From assembly GCF_000191065.1 (NCBI RefSeq), contig NZ_GL872283.1, forward strand, positions 1,177,721 to 1,241,720: DNA of 64,000 nucleotides. The letters run 5' to 3'. This document shows, one piece after another, positions 41,150 to 49,440 of this stretch. Positions within the stretch are counted from its first letter, which is position 1. Each line of letters opens with the position of its first letter. The translations under genes and the position numbers were made by a program. The notes under the pieces are model-generated. The model searched no databases. It saw nothing but the letters and a program-made list of their open reading frames with translations, and was not told the DNA's origin. Source of the DNA: Prevotella multiformis DSM 16608. GTDB lineage: Bacteria > Bacteroidota > Bacteroidia > Bacteroidales > Bacteroidaceae.

Positions 41150-43067
41150 ATTTCATCCACCTCAGGCGGAGGCTGTTAAGCACGACACTGACACTGGAGA
41201 ATGCCATCAGGGCACTTGCCCATGAGGGGGTAATCTGCCAGTCGATGCCGAAAGCATAGAGCAAACCGGCGGCAAGAGGGATGCAGACGATGTTATAGAC
41301 AAACGCCCAGAAAAGGTTTTCCCAAATCATGCGTACCGTATTGCGACTCAGCCGAATCGCCTCCGGAATCGCAGAAAGGTCATTCCCCATAAGCGTCATC
41401 TGGGCGACATCCATGGCGACATCCGTCCCCTTCCCGATGGCAATACTTACATCCGCCAGTGCCAGAGCCTGTGTGTCATTGATGCCGTCACCGACCATGG
41501 CGACACGCTTCCCTTCGGCCTGCAGCTGCCTGACAAGATTCTCCTTGTCCTGCGGCAGGACCCTGCTGTGGTAGTGCCTGATGCCCGCCTTGTCCGCCCA
41601 GTAGCGGGTCGCTTCCTCCTTATCACCGCTCATCATATAGACATCTATTCCGTCCTTCTGCAGGGATTCCATCGCTTCACGGGCATGGGGCTTCAATGTC
41701 TCGCGTACTTCAAGGGGAAGGTTGTCAGCCTTTGTAAAGTCGATGTTCCTGTCAGGAATGGTCAGTGTTCCGGTCTTGTCCGTTATCAAGACATTCACCT
41801 TGCGCAGGCTTTCCAGAGCCGTGGCATCCTTAATGAGTATCTGCTTCTGGGCGGCTTTTCCGATACCCACCATGAGAGCCGTCGGGGTCGCCAGCCCCAT
41901 GGCACAGGGACAGGCGGTGACCAGCACCGCCACAGCCGACATGATAGCCTGAGGAAGGAAAGCGTTTCCTCCGATAATCCACCACGACAGGAATGTGACA
42001 AAGGAAATACATGCTACGACTGGGACAAATACCAAAGCCGCCTTGTCGACAACCCGCTGCACGGGAGCTTTTGACCCCTGCGCCTCCTCCACCATACGGA
42101 TGATGTGGGCCAGAGCCGTGTCTTCACCGACCTGACAGGCACGCATACGGAACTTTCCCTGACTCGGTATCGTTCCGGCCAGTACCTTTGCCCCCTTCTT
42201 CTTCTCTGCCGGAGTCGGCTCTCCCGTAATCATGCTCTCGTCGACGTATGCGGCATCTGCCGTCATGAAGCTTTCCGCAGATATAACCTCACCGTCAACA
42301 GGCACTTTCTCGCCGGGACGTACCTCCAAGACATCCCCCACTTCTATTGTCGAGACAGGGACTTCCTCTATCTTTCCGCCCTCAACGACATGGGCGGTCT
42401 TAGGCGCCATGCCCATCATCTGGCGAATAGAGGACGCCGTACCGTCTTTGGCTTTCTCCTCCAGCAGGCGGCCTGTCAGAACAAAGGTAATGATCATTAC
42501 CGACGCATCGAAATAAGTATGCCACACAACACCTCTACCCGTCCATGCCACATCACCCCAAAACGTATTGAAGGAGCTGAACAAGAAGGCTATGCCGGTA
42601 GACAATGCCACCAAAGTATCCATGCTGGCAGCACCATGGAGCAGCTGCTTCCATGAAGAGACATAGAACTGACGGCCGCAATAAAGCATACTTGCCAGGG
42701 CTATCAGCAATGACACCTGGTTGGAAACATCATGCGAGCCAAGGTCTATCCACCGCATCGACACACACATTACGGCTATTGCAAACAGCCATGACAGCAG
42801 CGTCCTGCGCTTCAGCAAGATGTACTCATGCTTTTCTATCTCCTCTGCCGACGTCTTCCTGTCAATGACCAGATCATAACCGATTCCATTGATCTCGGCC
42901 TTCATCTTCTCAAGTGAAATCCTGTCAGGATCATAGTCTACAAGAGCCGACCGGGCCGGAAGCGACACCGAGGCAGAATCAACGCCGTCAAGTCCATTCA
43001 ATTTCTTTTCTATATTGGCCGAGCATGCCGAACATGCCATACCAATAACAGGAATGGTCTGTTTCAT
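41148..43067 (-). CDS. P1B-type copper-transporting ATPase with a very small N domain
   Basis: The protein has one heavy-metal-associated domain (GMACSACS, Cys12 and Cys15), eight membrane segments with the CPC metal site (386-388, in TACPCAMG), the actuator TGE (281-283), the phosphorylation motif DKTGT (430-434) and GDGIND (526-531). It should export Cu(I) across the inner membrane. Between DKTGT and GDGIND there are only about 95 residues, where CopA proteins have nearly 200. The SEHP and GxG parts that bind ATP are absent and LTIPDRNIDF runs almost directly into the hinge (LKPHAREAMESLQ). The total of 639 residues is correspondingly short. A CopZ-like gene lies upstream on the same strand. 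Confidence 0.88.
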   Translation of the reverse strand: MKQTIPVIGMACSACSANIEKKLNGLDGVDSASVSLPARSALVDYDPDRISLEKMKAEINGIGYDLVIDRKTSAEEIEKHEYILLKRRTLLSWLFAIAVMCVSMRWIDLGSHDVSNQVSLLIALASMLYCGRQFYVSSWKQLLHGAASMDTLVALSTGIAFLFSSFNTFWGDVAWTGRGVVWHTYFDASVMIITFVLTGRLLEEKAKDGTASSIRQMMGMAPKTAHVVEGGKIEEVPVSTIEVGDVLEVRPGEKVPVDGEVISAESFMTADAAYVDESMITGEPTPAEKKKGAKVLAGTIPSQGKFRMRACQVGEDTALAHIIRMVEEAQGSKAPVQRVVDKAALVFVPVVACISFVTFLSWWIIGGNAFLPQAIMSAVAVLVTACPCAMGLATPTALMVGIGKAAQKQILIKDATALESLRKVNVLITDKTGTLTIPDRNIDFTKADNLPLEVRETLKPHAREAMESLQKDGIDVYMMSGDKEEATRYWADKAGIRHYHSRVLPQDKENLVRQLQAEGKRVAMVGDGINDTQALALADVSIAIGKGTDVAMDVAQMTLMGNDLSAIPEAIRLSRNTVRMIWENLFWAFVYNIVCIPLAAGLLYAFGIDWQITPSWASALMAFSSVSVVLNSLRLRWMK

Positions 43068-43129
43068 AATCTATCACTTTTTATCGAATAATTCTTCTGT
43101 ACAAGGGAAAGGTTCCATTCCAGATCCCA

Positions 43130-43239
43130 AGAAAGAGACCTCTGCAAAACTCTATTTGTCTCAAAACCATATATTTGATTATCAACAAGCTGCGATTTAC
43201 GAGAGTCTCTGCAAGGGAGCTTTGCAGAGGTCTCAGAAA
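43130..43239. mobile_element. 100-bp MITE with 14-bp terminal repeats and 5-bp target duplication
   Basis: GAGACCTCTGCAAA (43135-43148) and TTTGCAGAGGTCTC (43221-43234) are perfect inverted ends of a 100-bp unit. AGAAA lies immediately outside both ends (43130-43134 and 43235-43239), as a target-site duplication would. No transposase is encoded. It sits between the CopZ-like and ATPase genes. Confidence 0.85.
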
Positions 43240-43379
43240 GTGAGCAAACACTCGGACGAGTAAAACCTCATCTGCGGATCCGCCCCCACTTTCCACGATT
43301 CCATCAGACTTAATATGTCTCTTTATACCGCATACTCCATCCAGACGAAGAACCAACTATCCGGATGAATCGCAGCGGC

Positions 43380-43592
43380 TTACAGACTCATTTCATAACG
43401 TCCACTATTGTCAACGGCCGCTTTCAGCTGATCAGGAGTCACCTTGTTCTCATCATACTCCACCGTGACATCAGCATCCTCAAGACTGGCTTCAGCAGTC
43501 CGGACACCTGCAACAGCCTTTAAGGCATTCTCCACATTGGCCTTGCAATGTACACACTTCATACCACTTACTGCAAATACTTTCTTTTTCAT
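43380..43592 (-). CDS. CopZ-like copper chaperone (heavy-metal-associated domain)
   Basis: This 70-residue protein is a single ferredoxin-like HMA domain with GMKCVHCKANVENALKAV; the two Cys of CVHC bind Cu(I). It should hand copper to the ATPase encoded 312 bp downstream on the same strand, and a MITE lies between them. The open frame begins 7 codons earlier at 43613, but homologues begin at MKKKVFAVSG, so 43592 was chosen. Two -7-type words (TATCTTTG, 43659-43666, and TACCTTTG, 43678-43685) lie upstream. Confidence 0.9.
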   Translation of the reverse strand: MKKKVFAVSGMKCVHCKANVENALKAVAGVRTAEASLEDADVTVEYDENKVTPDQLKAAVDNSGRYEMSL

Positions 43593-43658
43593 TATTCCTG
43601 TTCCTTTCTTCATTAATACAATTCATAACAATAGAGGATACTCATCCCCTATCGACTG

Positions 43659-43685
43659 CAAAGATACATATATATAACAAAGGTA
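43659..43685 (-). promoter_or_regulatory. Tandem -7 elements upstream of the CopZ-like gene
   Basis: On the minus strand TACCTTTG (43678-43685) and TATCTTTG (43659-43666) are 19 bp apart start to start. Either could be the promoter, or the upstream CCTTTG could act as the -33 part for the second. Confidence 0.55.
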
Positions 43686-43760
43686 CGTTATGGAATTATG
43701 GATAAAAATTACAAGATTCCCTCCATTATCCATAACCAAACAAACAAACACACGAAGCAC

Positions 43761-43926
43761 ACTTGACCAACAACATATTTACTTAACCACACCTGCTCGC
43801 AAATGGTTAAGTAGCAATAGGAAAAGGCGAATATATTGTTAATTTAATGTTAAAAGCAGGGTTTACTTAACCAAGAAAACTTATTTTATATACCTTTGTG
43901 GATAAGTAAGGACAAGTACTTAACCA
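43761..43926. promoter_or_regulatory. Five ACTTAACCA operator-like sites before the AlbA-domain regulator
   Basis: ACTTAACCA occurs at 43781-43789, 43865-43873 and 43918-43926, its complement at 43804-43812, and ACTTGACCA (one mismatch) at 43761-43769. The -7 box TACCTTTG (43891-43898) lies between the last two plus-strand sites, as expected of autoregulation. Confidence 0.7.
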
Positions 43927-43947
43927 AACAGAAAGTGATAAGCCCCC

Positions 43948-45414
43948 ATGGATGCAGAAGAACTAAAAACAATCATCTCATTAGGAGAGAACAGCCGCGT
44001 TGAGTTCAAAGAACACTTCAGCAAAGACATAGCCATTGCAGACGAGATTGTCGCATTTGCAAACAGCAAAGGCGGCTACCTCATCTTCGGTGTAGAAGAC
44101 AAGTCGGGTAAAGTCAAAGGATTAAGCTACGAAGAGATACAGAGAATCAGCAGCCAAGTAGGCAATACAGCCAACGAGAACATTCGCCCTACACTTTATG
44201 TAGAAAGTGAAACCGTAGCCATTGAAGGCAAGAAACTACTTGTCATACATGTCAAGGAAGGCATAAGCAAGCCTTACAAGGACATCAGCGGGAATATTTT
44301 CGTCAAACAGGGAGCAGACAAACGACGCATTACAGAGAACAATGAACTTCTGGAGCTGTTCTACGAATCTGGTACTTATCATCCTGATGAAGAAGGCGTA
44401 AAGCATACAAGCATCGCAGACCTTGACAAATGGCTGGTAGACAAGTACCTCATGGAAGTGTTCCACAAGAAAGCCTCCGACTTCAGCCTCCCTTTTGAAG
44501 CCCTGATGCGCAACATGCAGATCACGACCTTAGACGGCAGGCTGACCTTGGCCGGACTTCTCTATTTCGGCAACATACCGCAGATGTTCCGCCCGGAAAT
44601 GGTCATTAAGGCGGTTTCATTCTACGGCAACAGCATCGGAAGTACCAGCTATCGGGACAGCAGAGACATTGACGGGACGATTCCAAGGCTCTTTTCCGAA
44701 GGGATGTCGTTCCTCCGAAGCAATCTGCATGCCTTACAGGACGGACAGAACTTCAATTCCGTTGGTCACCTGGAGATTTCAGAGATCGCCTTGGAAGAAG
44801 TCTTGCAGAATGCACTCGTCCATCGCGACTATCTGAAACCAGCCGCTATCCGTCTGCTCATCTTCGACAACCGGGTGGAAATCATATCTCCCGGCAAACT
44901 GCCTGGAGGAATGGATGTAGACGACATAAAGCTCGGCAACAGCTTCATACGCAACCGTCTGATGGCAAGTTTCTGTGCGAAGACAATGCTTTACCGCGGA
45001 TTGGGTTCGGGTATCATCCGCGCCATGAACGAGTATCCGAAGATCGACTTCATCAATGACGAATCGGGAAACCAATTCAAATGTGTACTTTACCGCCCTG
45101 TTTCTTATGACATGCCGGACATGGTGTCCGAGCCCATAATGGAATACGGTCATCCGTCAAGGCGCATTTCCAGTATAGAACGATACTGTCCAGAACTTCC
45201 CAAGGAAGAAAAGGAACGTGCAGAGAAGATCCTCAGGTTCTGCATGACACCCAAATCGATACTCAACATGATGGAACTGACAGGATATAAAAGCCGGACG
45301 AGTTTCCGTCGAAGGATTCTCACACATCTGCTGGATGCACATTTACTGGAACCTACAGACAGGAAGAGTCCCAACAGTCCGAGACAGACTTATATCACAA
45401 CCTCACTTTATTGA
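43948..45414 (+). CDS. Schlafen/AlbA_2-domain ATP-binding regulator (COG2865-like)
   Basis: Domains in order: AlbA_2 (Schlafen) domain at about 10-130 (ENSRVEFKEHF, IVAFANSKGGYLIFGVED, YKDISGNIFVKQGADKR), a middle region, a GHKL-like ATPase-C4 domain at about 275-370 (ALEEVLQNALVHRDY, RLLIFDNRVEIISPGKLPGG, GLGSGI), and a C-terminal winged-helix-like region (about 420-480). This is the layout of the putative transcription regulators often mislabelled RecG-like. The repeated sites in its own promoter region support a DNA-binding, autoregulatory role. A hairpin overlaps its stop codon. No partner toxin or antitoxin gene is adjacent. Confidence 0.82.
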   Translation: MDAEELKTIISLGENSRVEFKEHFSKDIAIADEIVAFANSKGGYLIFGVEDKSGKVKGLSYEEIQRISSQVGNTANENIRPTLYVESETVAIEGKKLLVIHVKEGISKPYKDISGNIFVKQGADKRRITENNELLELFYESGTYHPDEEGVKHTSIADLDKWLVDKYLMEVFHKKASDFSLPFEALMRNMQITTLDGRLTLAGLLYFGNIPQMFRPEMVIKAVSFYGNSIGSTSYRDSRDIDGTIPRLFSEGMSFLRSNLHALQDGQNFNSVGHLEISEIALEEVLQNALVHRDYLKPAAIRLLIFDNRVEIISPGKLPGGMDVDDIKLGNSFIRNRLMASFCAKTMLYRGLGSGIIRAMNEYPKIDFINDESGNQFKCVLYRPVSYDMPDMVSEPIMEYGHPSRRISSIERYCPELPKEEKERAEKILRFCMTPKSILNMMELTGYKSRTSFRRRILTHLLDAHLLEPTDRKSPNSPRQTYITTSLY

Positions 45415-45422
45415 GGCTGTGA
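45395..45422 (+). terminator. Hairpin overlapping the stop codon of the AlbA-domain gene
   Basis: TCACA and CCTCA pair with TGAGG and TGTGA, and TATTTTC follows. The TGA stop lies in the 3' arm. Confidence 0.5.
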
Positions 45423-46417
45423 TATTTTCGGTTCTTCCATTTTAATCAGAGACATAGCCAAGACCGTCAACCGTCTGTGCTGTTATCATCCTCCGATACA
45501 AAACCATTTTCATTTTAATACGTGAAAACACAGACAAGATTTTGAAAAGTCATTACATAATTTCAAACAAATCAGCTGCAAACAAAAACAAAGCGTGCAA
45601 AAATCAGGTCTGTAACCAACAGGCAATCAATTGGTTATTAAGCCGTCCACAAAAGGTACTTGATTGGACTTCAATAGGGCGTTGGTAACACGCTAAAAGA
45701 GCACCTGTTGCAAGTCAATCAGGCATCTTTTAGAAGCCAGAAGAGCATGTGTCAGCTTTGAGCTGCATAAAAATGTTTACAAACAGCGATAGTATGGGAA
45801 TAAGTCGTTTGTAGAAGACAGAAAGACAGGCTGATGGACAGGCGTCGCATCAATTCGCCTTTCCTGCATTTTATCCTGTAGTTTATCCCCCTTTGTAAGA
45901 CCATCTGATTTTGGATAGTCATACCCTGCAAGTGCATAAGCCTTTAATTCTATTTCCAATCTATACCTTTAACGGAAAAGCCATATTTTCTCCGTTACCG
46001 CCGTCTGGTAAACCTTTTCCACACAAGCCCGTCACGGACTCTTACCTGTCTGCATTCCAGCGACAAGGCAAGTCCAGACTCACCACCTTCCGCCGATGAG
46101 CCGATGCCCGGCACATGCCGTGTCGGCGGCGAACACCGGGCGTGCTGAGGGCTAACACCTCTGCTATCTGCGGGAACGTGTGCAGCTTGTCGTGGAAGCA
46201 ACATCGTACTGCCAACCGCCAACGTAACCTTATCGGATGGAAAAGGAACGCTTCCTCCCCAGGCAATTGGGAATCCTCGTTTAATGGAACACGCATAGGA
46301 ATCTACGACTGTCAAGGTCTGCCAGACTGCAATGATTATCTGTCAATTCAGACTTCCGAATTCTTTTCTTTAACAATAAAAGACTACTTTTGCAAACGAA
46401 TAGAAACATATACAACT
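45423..46417. other. Gene-free region of about 1 kb
   Basis: No gene is supported. Bases 45600-45735 hold several related short words (AATCAATTGG, TGATTGGACTT, CAAGTCAATCAGG) and a hairpin CTAAAAGA.../...TCTTTTAG (45693-45732). A second hairpin, GCCCGG/CCGGGC with inner GCCG/CGGC, lies at 46106-46141. The -7 box TACTTTTG (46385-46392) precedes the HD gene. Confidence 0.5.
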
Positions 46418-46951
46418 ATGGATGTGAAACATGCAAAGCTCATCGCGGCTATGACCGAATACGACAAAGGAGATCCAAAGCGTATTCAGCATTTCATGAA
46501 AGTACATGACTATGCCGCTACTATCGGGACACTCGAAGGACTTGATGCCAAGACGCAGGACATCCTTGAGTCTGCTGCCATTCTCCACGACATCGGCATC
46601 CACATCAGCGAACAGAAATACGGATCCTGCAACGGCAAGTATCAGGAGATAGAGGGGCCGGAGGAAGCGCGGAAACTGATGACACAAATGAAGAACTTCA
46701 CAGAAGAAGAGACGGAACGCATCTGCTTCCTCATCGGGCATCACCATACGTACAATTCTATTGAGGGGATGGACTATCAGATTCTTGTAGAAGCAGACTT
46801 CCTCGTCAACCTCTATGAGGACAGATGTTCGGAACATGCCATCAGCTCAGCCTGCAAGCACATTTTCAGGACGGGGGCCGGTATCCGCCTGCTGAAACAG
46901 ATGTTCGACCATAACGGATACAAGACTTCATTCCACAGGGAAGACGACTGA
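46418..46951 (+). CDS. HD-domain phosphohydrolase-like protein
   Basis: The 177-residue protein has a compact HD domain: RIQHFMKVHDYA, SAAILHDIGIHISE with the metal-binding HD pair, then CFLIGHHHTYNSIEGMDYQILVEADFLVNLYED carrying the further His and Asp ligands. It is similar to small predicted HD-superfamily hydrolases of anaerobes that are annotated only as HD domain protein; the substrate is not known. The open frame runs far upstream in spacer DNA, but the -7 box at 46385-46392 sets the start at the ATG 46418. It is cytosolic. Confidence 0.85.
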   Translation: MDVKHAKLIAAMTEYDKGDPKRIQHFMKVHDYAATIGTLEGLDAKTQDILESAAILHDIGIHISEQKYGSCNGKYQEIEGPEEARKLMTQMKNFTEEETERICFLIGHHHTYNSIEGMDYQILVEADFLVNLYEDRCSEHAISSACKHIFRTGAGIRLLKQMFDHNGYKTSFHREDD

Positions 46952-47329
46952 CACAATGAAAAGAAGAAGAGGACATGTCCGAATGCAATTCTCTTTCTGA
47001 GAATCTTACAACATGAGACAAGGCAATAAAGAAAAGACCATTTCAAAACTCGATTCCGAGTAAGGAAATGGTCTTTTCTCCGTTTTTCAGAGGCTCTCCA
47101 TACAGATTAAAGGCGGTCAGACGATAGGTAATCAATATTTTGACACACCCTCTTCTAAAATCTGCAAAGATTGGACTGGAAATCCACATCCACGCCCTTT
47201 GCAAATCTATCCTCCAGCCTTGTGCTCTACCTTCCCCATCCATCACACAGCCTGCACACCTTTCTTCAAGAAGCCGGACCGACAGCGGAGCAAGGACAGA
47301 TTTACCTATAATTCACTGCATGCAGCTAC
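46952..47329. other. Intergenic region between convergent genes
   Basis: It contains the terminator at 47031-47078. Beyond this, minus-strand open frames are unconvincing. Confidence 0.5.
47031..47078. terminator. Terminator hairpin, 14-bp perfect stem
   Basis: GAAAAGACCATTTC (47031-47044) and GAAATGGTCTTTTC (47065-47078) pair, with CTCG/CGAG in the loop. T-rich sequence follows on both strands. Confidence 0.75.
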
Positions 47330-49363
47330 TTACCAGAGCTTCAGGCGATCTGCCTCCGGGATGAAGAGCTTGTCGCCCTCCTTCACACCAAAGGCCTTGT
47401 ACCATGCGTCAATATGCGGGAGAGCACCGTTCACACGCCACTCGCCCAAGGAATGTGGATCGCTCTTCACACGGCTGCGTATCTCCGCCTCGGTGATATT
47501 GTTGGCCCATACGCCAGCGTATGCAATGAAGAAGCGCTGTTCAGGCGTGAAGCCCATGAGGGTCTTTCCTTTCTTGGCTTCTGCCGTCTTTTCAAACGCA
47601 TTGAAGGCAACCTCGAGACCACCGTGGTCGGCAAGATTCTCACCTAAAGTAAGTTTCCCATTTGCATTGAGGTCCGGCAACACTTTGATGGCACTGAAGA
47701 AGTCGGCATACTTGGCCGTACGGGTCTCAAAGTTCCTGCCGTCTTCCGCAGTCCACCAGTCGGTCATATTTCCATCCTTGTCATAGTGACGTCCCTGGTC
47801 GTCAAATCCATGAGTCATTTCATGTCCGATTACCACGCCGATAGCACCATAATTGAAGGCATCATCCGCCTTGGGGTCAAAGAACGGATACTGGAGAATA
47901 CCTGCCGGGAAGCAGATCTCATTCGTCGTCGGATTATAATAGGCGTTCACCGTCTGGGGTGTCATCAGCCACAGATCCTTATCGACCAGTTTACCCGCTT
48001 TCTCCCTGACGGCATCTTCTGACCAGAATCTTTGACAGGTCTGTACATTCTCGTAATACGACCTGGCCGGGTCGATCCTGAGTCCACTCAGGTCTTTCCA
48101 CTTGTTGGGATACCCCACCTTGACATAGAAAGTCGAGAGCTTCTCGAGGGCAGCCCGCTTCGTCGGTTCACTCATCCAGTCCTGTGCCCTGATGCGTTCG
48201 GCAAGACTGATCCGGAGGTTCCCGATAAGGTCCTCCATGCGTCTCTTGCTTGCTGCGGGGAAGTAACGTTCACAATAAATTCGTCCGAGCGCTTCCCCCA
48301 TCTGCCTTTCCACCTGCTGTGTGGCACGTTTCCAGCGAGGATAGTCCTGCTTCGTCCCGCGCATCGTCTTGCTGAAGAAGTTGAAATATTCAGCACGGAC
48401 GGCATCGCTCAGATAGTTGGCTGAAGCGAGGATGGCACTCCATTCCATACGTGCACGGAGTTCATCGGCGCTCTCGGTTGAAGCCATTTTGTCGACACCT
48501 GCCAGAAAAGCCGGTTGCCCGACGACCATCGACTGGATATATTCACTCTTAATGCCTTCCGCATTCGCCAGCTGCTCAAGAGGTATTGCCGGGTACTTCG
48601 CCTTGAACTCCTCGAGTGTCATCTTGTTGTAGTTGGCTTCCACATCACGCAGCTCCGTACGGCTTTTAGAGATTAACGCCAGCATCGTCTCGTAACGCAT
48701 CACGGCATCACGTCTTGCCTGTGCCTGGCAGTCGGAGAATCCATAGAGACGGAACATATTGGCAATGAACTTCCGATAGGCATTCCGGATGTCGCTCGTC
48801 GCCTTGTCATTGTCAAGATAGTACTCTTTCTGCCCGAGGGTCAGCCCGCCCTGGGAGATGTTGAGGATATTCATTTTCGCATTCTTCTCATCGGCATCAA
48901 AGCCGTAGTCGAACGGAACACCGTAGCCAAAGACGGCATACTTCAGCTGGAGCGCACGGAGATCCGAAAGCGTCGCTGCACCTTCCATCTCGTCAAGCAA
49001 GGGTCTGACAGGATTGATCCCTTCCTTATTACGGCGTACAGAATCCATGGCGAGCCGATAGAAATCACCCAGCTTTTTCTCGACGCTTCCTGTTTCTCCC
49101 TGCTTCTTGAGCAGGTCTGTAAGGATCGTATTGATACGTTTGTTATTGTTCTCCTGTAACTGGTCGAACGATCCGAAACGTGAGAATGCGGCAGGGAGCG
49201 GATTGCGCTTCTGCCATCCTCCTGTGGCAAACGTAAAGAAGTCGTCAGCCGGACGGACGGACTTGTCAAGATTCTCGGCTCTGATACCAGCCTGGCCCTG
49301 CGCCATGCCGGCAACCGGAGCAGATGCAATGAGCATCATTGGTAAAAGTGTCTTGATTTTCAT
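47330..49363 (-). CDS. M13-family zinc endopeptidase (PepO/neprilysin-like)
   Basis: The 677-residue exported enzyme has a signal peptide (about 1-23), the N-terminal M13 lobe starting ENLDKSVRPADDFFTFATGGW, the substrate-binding NAYYNP (473-478), the zinc site VIGHEMTHGFDDQG with HEMTH at 514-518, the third ligand in GENLADHGG (E575) and a C-terminal Trp (the RLKLW end is typical). It should cleave short peptides outside the inner membrane and could support peptide feeding or host-peptide degradation. It lies 77 bp after the ABC-F gene on the same strand. Confidence 0.95.
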   Translation of the reverse strand: MKIKTLLPMMLIASAPVAGMAQGQAGIRAENLDKSVRPADDFFTFATGGWQKRNPLPAAFSRFGSFDQLQENNNKRINTILTDLLKKQGETGSVEKKLGDFYRLAMDSVRRNKEGINPVRPLLDEMEGAATLSDLRALQLKYAVFGYGVPFDYGFDADEKNAKMNILNISQGGLTLGQKEYYLDNDKATSDIRNAYRKFIANMFRLYGFSDCQAQARRDAVMRYETMLALISKSRTELRDVEANYNKMTLEEFKAKYPAIPLEQLANAEGIKSEYIQSMVVGQPAFLAGVDKMASTESADELRARMEWSAILASANYLSDAVRAEYFNFFSKTMRGTKQDYPRWKRATQQVERQMGEALGRIYCERYFPAASKRRMEDLIGNLRISLAERIRAQDWMSEPTKRAALEKLSTFYVKVGYPNKWKDLSGLRIDPARSYYENVQTCQRFWSEDAVREKAGKLVDKDLWLMTPQTVNAYYNPTTNEICFPAGILQYPFFDPKADDAFNYGAIGVVIGHEMTHGFDDQGRHYDKDGNMTDWWTAEDGRNFETRTAKYADFFSAIKVLPDLNANGKLTLGENLADHGGLEVAFNAFEKTAEAKKGKTLMGFTPEQRFFIAYAGVWANNITEAEIRSRVKSDPHSLGEWRVNGALPHIDAWYKAFGVKEGDKLFIPEADRLKLW

Positions 49364-49440
49364 ATTCTAATAAGTTAAAAGTAAAATCTTCCTTTCTACA
49401 GCCTCCCCCTTGCTTCTTCCGCAACAGGAAGCGGGACTGG

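Noticed and set aside
43081-43356. Short open frames between the CopZ-like gene and the ATPase
   Set aside because: They lie across the MITE and share no sequence with known families.
45600-45735. Transposon end
   Set aside because: The segment has related short words and a hairpin but no clear paired ends or target duplication, so it is kept as unexplained spacer sequence.
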